A DNA stretch of 64,000 bases, from assembly GCA_964418755.1 (NCBI GenBank), contig CAYQNS010000002.1, positions 1 to 64,000 of the forward strand, given 5' to 3'. Both the position numbers and the translations under genes were made by a program. This stretch comes from 4572-123 sp964418755 (GTDB lineage Bacteria > Desulfobacterota > Desulfobacteria > Desulfobacterales > 4572-123). Every line of letters begins with the position of its first letter. Position 1 is the first letter of the stretch. Shown here piece by piece: positions 26,482 through 35,904 of the stretch. The notes under the pieces are model-generated. The model searched no databases. It saw nothing but the letters and a program-made list of their open reading frames with translations, and was not told the DNA's origin.

Positions 26482-27560
26482 TGGTTTATCATTTTCTATA
26501 TCCGCTGCACACTATTTTTTCGGGCTTCAATGTATTCCGGTACATTACCTTCAGGACCATCTGCGCCGGCCTTACCGCCCTGCTGATCTGTTTTTTTCTG
26601 GGTCCCTGGGTCATCCGAAAACTTTCGGCCCTGCAGGTGAGGCAATATATCCGGGATGATGGACCGCAAACCCATCTGAAAAAGGCCGGCACGCCCACCA
26701 TGGGCGGCATACTGATCATCTCTTCGGTGACTGTATCCGCACTGCTGTGGAGCGATCTGTCCAACTATTTTATCTGGATTGTTTTACTGGTCACCCTCGG
26801 CTTTAGCGGGGTGGGGTTTATTGATGATTACCTGATGCAGATAAAAAAGCAGAGCAAGGGCTTGAGTGCCCGCAACAAGCTGGCCCTGCAGATTGTTATC
26901 GCCCTTCTGGCCGGGGTTCTGGTTTATGTCAACCCGGGCTTTGATACCCGTGTCACGCTGCCGTTTTTTAAAAATATTTCACCGAATCTTGACTGGGGAT
27001 ATATTTTCTTTGCGGCCCTTGTGATCGTGGGGGCCTCCAACGCCGTCAACCTGACCGACGGACTGGACGGACTGGCCATCGGCCCGGTAATTGTGGCCGC
27101 CGGCACCTATATGATTTTTGCCTACATTGCCGGGCATGTAAAAATAGCCGGCTATCTCCAGGTCAGCTATATTGCCGGCGGCGGGGAAATAGCGGTTTTC
27201 TGCGGTGCTCTGGCCGGGGCTGGGATGGGATTTTTATGGTTCAATGCTTATCCGGCCCAGATTTTCATGGGGGATGTGGGTTCACTGCCGCTGGGAGCTG
27301 CCCTGGGAACAGTTGCGGTTATCACCAAACAGGAGATCCTCCTTGTGCTGGTAGGGGGCCTGTTCGTGATCGAGGCCCTGTCGGTTATTTTTCAGGTAAG
27401 CTTTTTCAAGGCCACACATGGCCGCAGAATTTTTAAAATGGCGCCGCTGCACCATCATTTTGAATTAAAAGGCTGGCCCGAACCCAAAGTGATCGTCCGG
27501 TTCTGGATCATCGCCATTACCCTGGCGCTGATTTCCATGAGTACATTGAAACTCAGGTAG
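26481..27560 (+). CDS. mraY: Phospho-MurNAc-pentapeptide transferase
   Basis: A 359-residue integral membrane enzyme with about ten helices that moves phospho-MurNAc-pentapeptide to undecaprenyl phosphate, making lipid I. HLKKAGTPTMGGILI, GFIDDYLMQIKKQSKGLSAR (the DD pair for magnesium), NAVNLTDGLDGLAIGP and MAPLHHHFELKGW are in the expected order. The length is normal. It is coupled to murF. A 136-base gap with a GTGGGC palindrome separates it from murD, the only sizeable gap in the cluster before ftsZ. Confidence 0.97.
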   Translation: MVYHFLYPLHTIFSGFNVFRYITFRTICAGLTALLICFFLGPWVIRKLSALQVRQYIRDDGPQTHLKKAGTPTMGGILIISSVTVSALLWSDLSNYFIWIVLLVTLGFSGVGFIDDYLMQIKKQSKGLSARNKLALQIVIALLAGVLVYVNPGFDTRVTLPFFKNISPNLDWGYIFFAALVIVGASNAVNLTDGLDGLAIGPVIVAAGTYMIFAYIAGHVKIAGYLQVSYIAGGGEIAVFCGALAGAGMGFLWFNAYPAQIFMGDVGSLPLGAALGTVAVITKQEILLVLVGGLFVIEALSVIFQVSFFKATHGRRIFKMAPLHHHFELKGWPEPKVIVRFWIIAITLALISMSTLKLR

Positions 27561-27620
27561 GGGTTAAATGAAAATTATGAATTATAAATACGGACTGATG
27601 AATAAAGTAGCAGGTAGAAT

Positions 27621-27649
27621 CGTAGGGTGGGCTGTGCCCACCAATAGAC
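27621..27649. repeat. GTAGGGTGGGC..GCCCACC palindromic dispersed repeat
   Basis: CGTAGGGTGGGCTGTGCCCA then CCAATAGACA: the same 7-bp stem as at 8100, here with a TGT loop, and a shared right flank (AATAGACAAAATACCTTCAG). It sits in the mraY-murD gap inside the dcw operon. Confidence 0.7.
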
Positions 27650-27696
27650 AAAATACCTTCAGCCTAAATAACCTTCAACCTTCAGTCTAATCGAAA

Positions 27697-29100
27697 ATGG
27701 AACTTTCAAATCAAAAAATACTGGTTGTGGGTCTTGGCAGATCCGGTTTTGCAACGGCCTGTTTTGCCGCCCGGCAGGGGGCCCGGGTTACGGTGACGGA
27801 TATGGCACCGGAAGAAAACCTGGCTGAACCTGCTGCCAAGCTGCGCGAAATGGGTGTTTACCTGGAACTGGGAGAACACAAACCCGTGTCTTTTGAAACG
27901 GCCGACCAGATCGTTATCAGCCCCGGGGTGCCCCATACCATTGCCCCGATCAAACGAGCACTGGCCTGCGGTGTACCTGTCGCCGGTGAGCTGGAATTTG
28001 CCGCACGTTTTGTCAGGGAGCCGGTGATTGCCATTACCGGAACCAACGGCAAAACCACCACCACCGAATTGACCGGCCGGATGCTTGAAAGTTCCGGTTT
28101 CCAGGTTTTTACAGGGGGTAATATTGGTACCCCCCTGATTGCTTATGCGGATAATGGTTCAAACGCTCAGAGAATTGTACTGGAAGTCAGCAGCTTTCAA
28201 TTGGACACGATTTGCACTTTTCGTCCTCAAATTGCCGTACTGCTGAACATCCATCCGGACCACCTGGACCGTTACCCTGATTTTTCCGCCTACGCCGGAT
28301 CAAAGTTCAGAATTTTTGAAAACCAGAAAAAATCAGACCTTGCGATCTTAAACGGATTTGATCCGCTGATCGAAAAAATGGCCCAGGACATCAAAGGCCA
28401 AAAAACGTTTTTTGCAAATAAAAACAAGAAACAGATGGGGGCTCAAATACAAAAGGACGGAATTTTCATAGATGTCCACTGGGGTATGCCCGGGGCTGCA
28501 GATACACCGCAGACTGCCGGGGTTGCCTCCGGAGGCGGAATTTTTCTGGAACTTGCCGGCATAAACATCTCCGAACCGCACAATTTGGAAAATATTGCCG
28601 CAGCATCTCTGGCGGCACTGGCGGCCGGCGCAACTGAAAAGGGCATCCGATCGGCCCTGCGCGGATTTAAGGGGCTGAGCCATCGAATGGAACATATCGC
28701 CACAATCAATGATGTCCGTTTTATTAACGACTCCAAGGCCACCAATGTGGATGCCGTAGCCAGAGCTCTTGAATGCTTTAACGCTCCGGTAATATTGATT
28801 ATGGGCGGCCGCAACAAAGACAGTGATTTTTCGGTGCTTCGTTCTCTGGTTCGCCGGCATGTAAAATATCTGATTCTCATGGGGGAAAGCGGCCGGAAAA
28901 TAGCTGCTGCCCTGGCGGAAGATGGCGGCCAGGCCCCTGCGTTTGCTGCGGATATGCAGGCGGCGGTGTCCATGGCCGGCCAAAGGGCGGTTTCCGGAGA
29001 TGTTGTTCTGTTATCCCCGGCCTGCGCCAGTTTTGATATGTTCAGCAGTTACGTTCAGCGGGGTGAGGTGTTCACTGCCGCGGTTAAACAATTAAAATGA
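27697..29100 (+). CDS. murD: UDP-MurNAc-L-Ala: D-Glu ligase
   Basis: A 467-residue Mur ligase adding D-glutamate. KILVVGLGRSGFATACF is the N-terminal UDP-substrate domain; VIAITGTNGKTTTTELTG near residue 115 is the ATP loop; VLLNIHPDHLDRYPDFSAYA and FINDSKATNVDAVARALE are family motifs; LLSPACASFDMFSSYVQRG closes the protein. The stop overlaps the ftsW ATG (ATGA). Confidence 0.96.
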   Translation: MELSNQKILVVGLGRSGFATACFAARQGARVTVTDMAPEENLAEPAAKLREMGVYLELGEHKPVSFETADQIVISPGVPHTIAPIKRALACGVPVAGELEFAARFVREPVIAITGTNGKTTTTELTGRMLESSGFQVFTGGNIGTPLIAYADNGSNAQRIVLEVSSFQLDTICTFRPQIAVLLNIHPDHLDRYPDFSAYAGSKFRIFENQKKSDLAILNGFDPLIEKMAQDIKGQKTFFANKNKKQMGAQIQKDGIFIDVHWGMPGAADTPQTAGVASGGGIFLELAGINISEPHNLENIAAASLAALAAGATEKGIRSALRGFKGLSHRMEHIATINDVRFINDSKATNVDAVARALECFNAPVILIMGGRNKDSDFSVLRSLVRRHVKYLILMGESGRKIAAALAEDGGQAPAFAADMQAAVSMAGQRAVSGDVVLLSPACASFDMFSSYVQRGEVFTAAVKQLK

Positions 29101-30230
29101 AAAAAGAAACGGGAAAAACAACAAAACATTTCCAGACGGCGGTTTATGATCTCAAGCTGCTTTTTCCCGTACTTTTTCTGGTTGGCATCGGTATTGTAAT
29201 GATCTACAGCTCAAGTTCGGCCCTGGCTTTGGAAAAATATAAAACCGATTATTATTTTCTGGTCAAGCAGGGAATCTTTTCAGTGCTGGGTATCGTAGTG
29301 CTGGTATTTTGCCGGCATTTTCCGTACCGGTTTTATCGCTCACTGGTATACCCGATTCTGATTTTGGCCTGGCTTTTACTGCTGGCTGTCCTGATTACGG
29401 ATCTGGGACATTCTGCGGGGGGAGCCCTGCGGTGGCTGAGGCTTGGCTTTTTCAGCTTCCAGCCGTCTGAACTGGCCCGTTTTGCCCTGATTATTTACCT
29501 GGCTTATTCCATGAGTAAAAAGGGGGGCCAGTTAAAAGAGTTTTCCGTAGGATTTTTGCCCCACGTGCTGATATTGGGTGTTTTTACGGCACTGATCATG
29601 CTGCAGCCTGATTTCGGTTCCGCGGTGATGCTGGCAACCATCACCTGGATCATGCTTTTTTTGGGAGGGGTCCGGCTTTGGCACCTAGGATCGACATTGG
29701 TGATACTGCTGCCCATAGGCTATTTTGTAATGATCAATGCTCACTACCGGTTTGTCAGGCTCATGAGCTTCATGGATCCCTGGCAGTATCCCACCGATGC
29801 CGGTTACCAGATTATTCACAGCCTGATGGCATTCGGTACCGGGGGGCTATGGGGTACCGGCATCGGCAAGGGGTATCAAAAACTTTTTTATCTTCCCGAG
29901 CCCCATACCGATTTTATTTTTTCAGTCATCGGTGAGGAGCTTGGCCTGATCGGTGTCATTGCAATCATGGGGCTTTATATACTTATTTTCTGGAGGGGGC
30001 TCACAATAGCCAGGAGCACATCCGATACTTTCGGCATGTTTGTGGCCGCCGGACTCACGATTTCCATCGGACTGCAGGTCTGCGTGAACATGGGAGTCAC
30101 CCTGGGGCTTTTGCCCACCAAAGGGCTGAGCCTGCCTTTTTTAAGTTACGGCGGTTCATCTTTGCTGCTCAACATGGCGGCAATGGGTATATTGATGAAT
30201 ATAGGAGCACATAGTGGCAAACGGGCCTGA
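29097..30230 (+). CDS. ftsW: Septal peptidoglycan polymerase (SEDS family)
   Basis: A 377-residue protein with about ten membrane helices that polymerises lipid II with FtsI. The N-terminal ..GIVMIYSSSSALALEKY, the loop GGALRWLRLGFFSFQPSELA, LLQPDFGSAVM-like text (MLQPDFGSAVML), PEPHTDFIFSVIGEELGL and GLLPTKGLSLPFLSYGGSS are SEDS signatures, including the Asp in the QPDFG loop region thought to be catalytic. RodA is excluded by its place between murD and murG. The last bases overlap murG. Confidence 0.96.
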   Translation: MKKETGKTTKHFQTAVYDLKLLFPVLFLVGIGIVMIYSSSSALALEKYKTDYYFLVKQGIFSVLGIVVLVFCRHFPYRFYRSLVYPILILAWLLLLAVLITDLGHSAGGALRWLRLGFFSFQPSELARFALIIYLAYSMSKKGGQLKEFSVGFLPHVLILGVFTALIMLQPDFGSAVMLATITWIMLFLGGVRLWHLGSTLVILLPIGYFVMINAHYRFVRLMSFMDPWQYPTDAGYQIIHSLMAFGTGGLWGTGIGKGYQKLFYLPEPHTDFIFSVIGEELGLIGVIAIMGLYILIFWRGLTIARSTSDTFGMFVAAGLTISIGLQVCVNMGVTLGLLPTKGLSLPFLSYGGSSLLLNMAAMGILMNIGAHSGKRA

Positions 30231-31377
30231 ATTAAAAAACGGAAAAACAATTGCAGGGGGAAATGGCCCGGCAACCGAACTTCGTCCGCAAGGCCCTTTG
30301 AAAATATTGATCGCCGGGGGCGGCACCGGGGGCCATCTATTTCCGGGAATTGCCATTGCTCAAGCCTTTGAGGTGAAAAACCCGTGCAACCGTATTGTGT
30401 TTGTGAGCATCGGCAATGCCCTGGAGCAGTCAATACTGTCTAAAAAGGGTTTTGAGCTCAAACAGATCCGCGTCGAAGGTTTTAAGCAGCGGGGAGTTTT
30501 CAACCAGGCAAAGGCCCTGTTGAAAATTCCTCCTGGAATTTTTCAATCGATACGAATTATTAAAAAATTCCGACCCGACCTGGTCATCGGCGTGGGCAGC
30601 TATGCCGCCGGACCGGTGGCGGCAGCGGCATGGCTTCTGGGCATAAAAATCGTGCTGCACGAACAAAATATTCTACCCGGGCTGACCAATCGAATGCTTG
30701 CCGGGATAGCCGACCGGATCTATGTATCATTTAAAAACCCGCCGGCATTTTTCAGCCCCGCCAAAACAAGGATCACCGGCAATCCCGTCCGGAGTGAGAT
30801 TCTGCATTCGGCAGGTCGGGGACGTGAAAAAAAGCAGGCATTTACGGTTCTGATCATCGGTGGCAGCCAGGGGGCCCACAGCATCAACATGGCTATAGCG
30901 GATGCATTGCAGCATATACCGGACAGGGATCGGTTTTTCTTTATCCATCAGACCGGCGCCAAGGATCTTGACAAGGTCACGCAGGCCTATCGGAAAAACC
31001 GCATGCCCGGAAAAATCCGAGCCTTTTTCAGCGATATGGCGCAGCCGTACAGCCTTGCCGATCTGATCGTCTGCCGGGCAGGGGCCACCACCGTGGCGGA
31101 GGTCACGGCTCTCGGAAAAGCGGTGATTTTTATTCCCTTTCCGTTTGCCGCCGATAATCACCAGGTATTAAACGCGCGTATTTTGAGTGATGGCGGGGCC
31201 GCCGAAACAATACTGGAAAATGATCTTGACGGCCGGCTTCTGGCGCAGCGAATCCGGTATTATGAAGAGCACCCGCGGCAACTTGCCGGTATGGCCGGAC
31301 GGGCTGCAGACTGGGGGCATCCCGACGCGGCCGAGGATATTGTTACGGATTGTTACCGATTACTTGATAGAGGCTGA
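30214..31377 (+). CDS. murG: Lipid II synthase (GlcNAc transferase)
   Basis: A 387-residue membrane-associated GT28 glycosyltransferase that adds GlcNAc to lipid I. LIAGGGTGGHLFPGIAIA holds the glycine loop near residue 35; VGVGSYAAGPVAAAAWLLG and LHEQNILPGLTNR follow; VLIIGGSQGAHSIN and VCRAGATTVAEV form the UDP-GlcNAc site. A GTG start at 30214, with AGGAG seven bases upstream and overlapping ftsW, gives a 30-residue N-terminal extension before the first strand, longer than usual. Confidence 0.95.
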   Translation: MANGPELKNGKTIAGGNGPATELRPQGPLKILIAGGGTGGHLFPGIAIAQAFEVKNPCNRIVFVSIGNALEQSILSKKGFELKQIRVEGFKQRGVFNQAKALLKIPPGIFQSIRIIKKFRPDLVIGVGSYAAGPVAAAAWLLGIKIVLHEQNILPGLTNRMLAGIADRIYVSFKNPPAFFSPAKTRITGNPVRSEILHSAGRGREKKQAFTVLIIGGSQGAHSINMAIADALQHIPDRDRFFFIHQTGAKDLDKVTQAYRKNRMPGKIRAFFSDMAQPYSLADLIVCRAGATTVAEVTALGKAVIFIPFPFAADNHQVLNARILSDGGAAETILENDLDGRLLAQRIRYYEEHPRQLAGMAGRAADWGHPDAAEDIVTDCYRLLDRG

Positions 31378-31463
31378 ATTTCCAATTTCACCGTTCCGTG
31401 AACGGATACAATAAACCATGCCCTTTGGAGTTGGATGGACACAAAGCAAAGGCAGAAAATATA

Positions 31464-32840
31464 ATGTATCAAAAAAAATATCATATCCACTTTGTAGGAA
31501 TCGGCGGCATCGGCATGAGCGGTATTGCCGAACTGCTTTTAAACCTGGGTTACCAGGTTTCCGGTTCCGATTTAAAGTCATCGGATATCACACGCAACCT
31601 GCAATCCCTGGGCGGTATTTTCTTTGAAGGACATACTGGAGAACAGATCGCCGGTGCCGATGTGGTGGTTACATCGTCGGCCATCAATTCCGAAAATCCG
31701 GAAATCAAGGCAGCCCACAGGGCATCCACACCGGTCATCCCCCGGGCCGAAATGCTGGCCGAACTAATGCGCCTGAAATACAGCATTGCCATTGCCGGGG
31801 CCCACGGTAAGACCTCCACTACTTCCCTGGTCTCCGCAATCCTGGAACGTGGCGGCCTGGATCCCACAGTAGTGATCGGCGGCAAATTAAAAAGCATCGG
31901 TTCCAATGCACTCCTGGGCAAGGGAGAATTTATCGTTGCCGAAGCCGATGAAAGTGACGGATCCTTTTTAAGATACTCTCCCAGCATAGCCGTGGTCACC
32001 AACATCGATCGCGAACATCTCGATTTTTACAAAGACCTGGACGAAATCAAACAGGTCTTTCTGGATTTTCTATACAGGGTTCCTTTTTATGGAGTGGCCA
32101 TCCTTTGCCTGGACAACGAGCCCATTCAATGTCTGATTCCACAAATAAAAAAGCGATTTACAACCTACGGTATGACCAGCCAGGCTGATTTCCAGGCCAA
32201 GAATGTCATATTCGATGGGCTCAAGACCCGCTTTACCCTTTATCACCAGAGCGAGGTGCTGGGGGATATTACATTAAATCTGCCAGGTACCCATAACGTG
32301 TATAACGCACTGGCCGGAATTGCCGTCGGGATTGAACTGAATATTCCCTTTGGCGTCATAAAGGAGGCTTTAGAAACGGTTGAAGGGGTTCAGCGCCGTC
32401 TGGAAGTGAAGGGCCGGATTCGTGATATCGTAGTTGTAGACGACTATGGTCATCATCCCACGGAAATTAAAACCACCCTGCAGGCAGTCAAAAAAAGCTG
32501 GCCTGACCGACGCAAAGTAGTGGTATTTCAGCCGCACCGCCACACCCGGACCCGTGCCCTGTTTGATGAGTTCAGTCGCTGTTTTTATCAATCCGATCTG
32601 CTCATGGTGCTTCCCATATATGCAGCCGGCGAAAAAGAGATTGCGGGGATTGACAGCCGCAGCCTGGTTGAAGCCATTCGCCGGCATGGTCATAAGCAGG
32701 TACTGTCTGCTGATAGCTTTGAAGAGGCCGTTGAAAAACTGTATCCGATTCTCAACAAGGGAGATATCCTTCTTACGCTGGGGGCCGGAGACGTATGGAA
32801 AGTCGGCACAACCATACTGGATAAAATGGGGAAACATTGA
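31464..32840 (+). CDS. murC: UDP-N-acetylmuramate: L-alanine ligase
   Basis: A 458-residue Mur ligase adding the first stem residue. YHIHFVGIGGIGMSGIAELL is the N-terminal signature; AGAHGKTSTTSLVSAILE near 115 is the ATP loop; AEADESDGSFLRYSP and VDDYGHHPTEIKTTL are MurC marks, followed by QPHRHTRTRALFDEF. The ATG at 31464 fits the family start; the open frame reaches back to a GTG at 31398 with no ribosome site. The stop shares bases with the TTG start of murB. Confidence 0.95.
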   Translation: MYQKKYHIHFVGIGGIGMSGIAELLLNLGYQVSGSDLKSSDITRNLQSLGGIFFEGHTGEQIAGADVVVTSSAINSENPEIKAAHRASTPVIPRAEMLAELMRLKYSIAIAGAHGKTSTTSLVSAILERGGLDPTVVIGGKLKSIGSNALLGKGEFIVAEADESDGSFLRYSPSIAVVTNIDREHLDFYKDLDEIKQVFLDFLYRVPFYGVAILCLDNEPIQCLIPQIKKRFTTYGMTSQADFQAKNVIFDGLKTRFTLYHQSEVLGDITLNLPGTHNVYNALAGIAVGIELNIPFGVIKEALETVEGVQRRLEVKGRIRDIVVVDDYGHHPTEIKTTLQAVKKSWPDRRKVVVFQPHRHTRTRALFDEFSRCFYQSDLLMVLPIYAAGEKEIAGIDSRSLVEAIRRHGHKQVLSADSFEEAVEKLYPILNKGDILLTLGAGDVWKVGTTILDKMGKH

Positions 32841-33778
32841 ACACAGAGACTCGCGAGTGGCTTACAGACCGTTTCGGCGGCAGTATCCGATTTGATGAAC
32901 CCATGTCAAGGCATACTTCATTAAAAGTCGGGGGACCGGCAGATATCCTGGCGCACCCTGTAAACCTTGAAGATCTGGTTGAACTGATCAACGGCTGCAG
33001 AAAAAGAAACCTTCCATTGCTGGTCATGGGAGGCGGAACCAACACACTGGTAAAAGATTCGGGCATTCGGGGCATGGTTGTTGTACTGTCAAAAGGTTTT
33101 GATAAAATCAAACAAAAGAGTCCGGCAAACGGGCAAACGGTTATTACCGCCATGGCGGGGGCCAGGCTCGGCAGTCTTTGTGCATTTGCCGCCAGACAGG
33201 GGCTCAAGGGTTTGAATTTTGCTACAGGTATTCCCGGAAGCGTAGGCGGTGCAATTCTTATGAACGCCGGAACGGCGTCCGGATGTATGGGCGATATTTT
33301 AACATCGCTCACAATACTTACTTCCAGAGGTAAAAAAATGACCTTTGGTCGGGACCGGCTTCGGTTTGATTATCGGAATCTATCCGGAATCACAGGCAGT
33401 GACGAAAACCTGGAATCAGCCGTCATTCTGGAAGGCAGTTTCGGATTGCAGCCCTTTGACATACACGTATTGCAGAAAAAGGCCCGTGCGCTAATGCGCG
33501 AGCGCATGAAAAAACAGCCGGTTGGTTTACCCGGGGCCGGATGCTTTTTTAAAAATCCCCGGACGGGAAAATCCGCCGGGCGACTCATGGAAGAGGCAGG
33601 GTTGAAGGGCAAACGCATCGGCGGGGCGCAAGTTTCGACGGTTCATGCCAACTTTATCGTCAACCGGGACAATGCATGTGCCGCCGACATTCTGGCATTG
33701 ATGGAAAATGCTCAACAAACCGTATTTAAAAAATGTAACGTCAGGCTGCAGCCAGAGGTGAAGATTGTTGGGATATAA
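32837..33778 (+). CDS. murB: UDP-N-acetylenolpyruvoylglucosamine reductase
   Basis: A 313-residue FAD- and NADPH-dependent reductase that makes UDP-MurNAc. SRHTSLKVGGPADILAHP and LVMGGGTNTLVKDSGIRG bind FAD; GLNFATGIPGSVGGAILMNAG is the flavin loop; FDYRNLSG holds the catalytic-site Tyr-Arg; PGAGCFFKNP carries the proton-donor position (type II-like, Cys here) and the final LQPEVKIVG the conserved Glu. It starts with TTG overlapping the murC stop. Confidence 0.95.
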   Translation: MNTETREWLTDRFGGSIRFDEPMSRHTSLKVGGPADILAHPVNLEDLVELINGCRKRNLPLLVMGGGTNTLVKDSGIRGMVVVLSKGFDKIKQKSPANGQTVITAMAGARLGSLCAFAARQGLKGLNFATGIPGSVGGAILMNAGTASGCMGDILTSLTILTSRGKKMTFGRDRLRFDYRNLSGITGSDENLESAVILEGSFGLQPFDIHVLQKKARALMRERMKKQPVGLPGAGCFFKNPRTGKSAGRLMEEAGLKGKRIGGAQVSTVHANFIVNRDNACAADILALMENAQQTVFKKCNVRLQPEVKIVGI

Positions 33779-34619
33779 GAAAAAGCCGAAAAACTACTAC
33801 AAAAAAAAGAGCCGGCCACAAAAATATATTCCGTTATGGAAACGATTGACGTCCGGCTTGAAGGTATGCAGTGGCCTGATAGTTCTGGCAGCCATAAGCT
33901 CCCTTTTTGTACTCGGCTATGATCTGCTGACCCAGTGTGAATATTTCAGCGCCCGGGAAATCAAAATTCAGGGGATACACCGGCTGGCCCGGGAACAGAT
34001 CTGCAGCCAGGCACGGGTCCGTCCGGGTGTCAATATTCTGCATGTCAATCTTGCATTGACCCGCAAAAGGCTTATCGCCCATCCCTGGATTGATGATGCC
34101 GAAGTCCGCCGGGAGCTGCCGGATGCCATTGTCATCCGCGTAACAGAGCATATTCCACTGGCTCTGCTGGATCTGGGACAGAAATTCCTGATCGATACCA
34201 ACGGAGAAATATTTAAAAAATACAGACTTTCGGACCCTGCGAATCTGCCGATTGTCAACGGGTTGTCCTATTCCGATCTTAATGTTGCCGGCGTTCCCCG
34301 CAGCCCGGCCTACAGTGCGGTCATAGATGTACTGAAGCTTGGGATGGACCGGAAAAGCGCCGTGCCGAATCATCTGATCAAAAAAATCCAGGTGGATCGG
34401 GAAATGGGGCTGACACTGCTGGCCTTTGACCAAACGACATTCATCAAACTAGGCTATGACAACTACCCGGACAAGTATGTCCGGTTGAAAAATGTATTGA
34501 GCTACCTTCGCAGGCAGCCGAATTTACCGGATATTCGGCAGATCGATCTTAACAATATCGATCGTATCATTGTGAATACCAATATTATAGGAACAAGCGC
34601 CGACCACAAGGAGGTCTAA
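33765..34619 (+). CDS. ftsQ: Cell division protein FtsQ
   Basis: A 284-residue bitopic protein. A strongly basic cytoplasmic start (YKKKPKNYYKKKSRP) and one membrane helix (about residues 35-55) are followed by a POTRA domain, FSAREIKIQGIHRLAREQI.., then HPWIDDAEVRRELPDAIVI and ITEHIPLALL-type beta strands. It links FtsA/Z to FtsL and FtsI at the septum. The start is TTG at 33765 with AGAGGTGAAG upstream, overlapping murB by 14 bases. Confidence 0.92.
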   Translation: MLGYKKKPKNYYKKKSRPQKYIPLWKRLTSGLKVCSGLIVLAAISSLFVLGYDLLTQCEYFSAREIKIQGIHRLAREQICSQARVRPGVNILHVNLALTRKRLIAHPWIDDAEVRRELPDAIVIRVTEHIPLALLDLGQKFLIDTNGEIFKKYRLSDPANLPIVNGLSYSDLNVAGVPRSPAYSAVIDVLKLGMDRKSAVPNHLIKKIQVDREMGLTLLAFDQTTFIKLGYDNYPDKYVRLKNVLSYLRRQPNLPDIRQIDLNNIDRIIVNTNIIGTSADHKEV

Positions 34620-34620
34620 G

Positions 34621-35847
34621 TTGCAGGGAAATGAAAATATAATTGTCGGTCTGGATATCGGAACAACCAAAATATGTGCCGTTGTCGGAGAAATATCCGG
34701 CAAGGAGATAAACATCATTGGTATCGGCACCCACCCTTCCATAGGACTGCGTAAAGGAGTGGTGGTTAATATCGAATCCACAGTGGATTCAATTAAAAAG
34801 GCGGTTGAAGAGGCCGAGCTCATGGCCGGTTGTGAAATATCCTCTGTATATGCCGGGATTGCCGGCGGTCATATCACGGGTTTTAACAGCCATGGCATCG
34901 TTGCCATCAAGGGAACTGAAATTATACAAAACGATGTGGAACGGGTGATTGATGCTGCCCGGGCTGTGGCAATTCCCATGGACCGTGAAGTAATCCATGT
35001 GCTCCCTCAAGAATTTATCGTGGATGACCAGGTCGGTATTCAGAATCCGGTGGGCATGGCCGGTGTTCGTCTGGAAGCCAAAATTCACATTGTTACCGGA
35101 GCTGTTACATCGGCCCATAACATCGTTAAATGCGCCAACCGCAGTGGCCTGGATGTTTGCGATATTGTTCTGGAATCGCTGGCTTCCGGGGAGGCGGTCC
35201 TCACTGAAGAGGAGAAAGAACTGGGGGTGGCACTCCTTGATCTGGGGGGTGGCACATCGGATCTGGCTATTTTTTCAGACAAAAATATCAAGCATACCTT
35301 TGTGCTGGCGCTGGGCGGGAATAACCTGACCAATGATATTGCCATCGGGTTGAGAGCACCGCTGGCCGAAGCCGAAAAAATAAAGAAAAAATACGGCACG
35401 GCCCTGACCCGCGATATCAACGGAGAAGAAACCATCGAGGTGCCGGGTATGGGCGGGCGCAAACCCCGAAAACTGCCCCGCCAGATCCTGGGGGAAATTC
35501 TGGAACCCCGAATGGAGGAAATATACACCCTTGTTCGGCGAGAAATCTATCGGGCCGGGATGGAAGATCTCATTACGTCCGGAATGGTTCTGACCGGTGG
35601 AACGGCTCTGCTTGAAAATGCCGGCGAAGTTGCTGAATCCATATTTAACGTACCCACCCGCCTGGGCCGACCAAGGGGCATCCGCGGGCTGGTGGATGTT
35701 GTCAATAACCCCATGTATGCCACGGGTGTAGGGCTGGTTCTATATGGCGCACGCCATCAAGTACGAAAAAAATTCAGAATTCGGGACAAAAATATTTTTA
35801 ACCGGGTGATGACCCGTATGAAAAAATGGTTCCGGGATGTAATTTAA
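34621..35847 (+). CDS. ftsA: Cell division actin homologue FtsA
   Basis: A 408-residue actin-fold ATPase that tethers FtsZ to the membrane. IIVGLDIGTTKICAVVGE is phosphate loop 1; VALLDLGGGTSDLAIF is phosphate loop 2; GMVLTGGTALLENAGEVAE is the adenosine loop. The 1C subdomain is in its usual place. The C-terminus ends in a basic amphipathic stretch, TRMKKWFRDVI, the membrane-targeting helix. The start is TTG, set by a strong AAGGAGG six bases upstream and one base after the ftsQ stop. Confidence 0.96.
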   Translation: MQGNENIIVGLDIGTTKICAVVGEISGKEINIIGIGTHPSIGLRKGVVVNIESTVDSIKKAVEEAELMAGCEISSVYAGIAGGHITGFNSHGIVAIKGTEIIQNDVERVIDAARAVAIPMDREVIHVLPQEFIVDDQVGIQNPVGMAGVRLEAKIHIVTGAVTSAHNIVKCANRSGLDVCDIVLESLASGEAVLTEEEKELGVALLDLGGGTSDLAIFSDKNIKHTFVLALGGNNLTNDIAIGLRAPLAEAEKIKKKYGTALTRDINGEETIEVPGMGGRKPRKLPRQILGEILEPRMEEIYTLVRREIYRAGMEDLITSGMVLTGGTALLENAGEVAESIFNVPTRLGRPRGIRGLVDVVNNPMYATGVGLVLYGARHQVRKKFRIRDKNIFNRVMTRMKKWFRDVI

Positions 35848-35904
35848 ATGAACAGGTGTTTAACCCAAAATTATATATATTAACAACCAGAGAAAGGGGG
35901 GGAA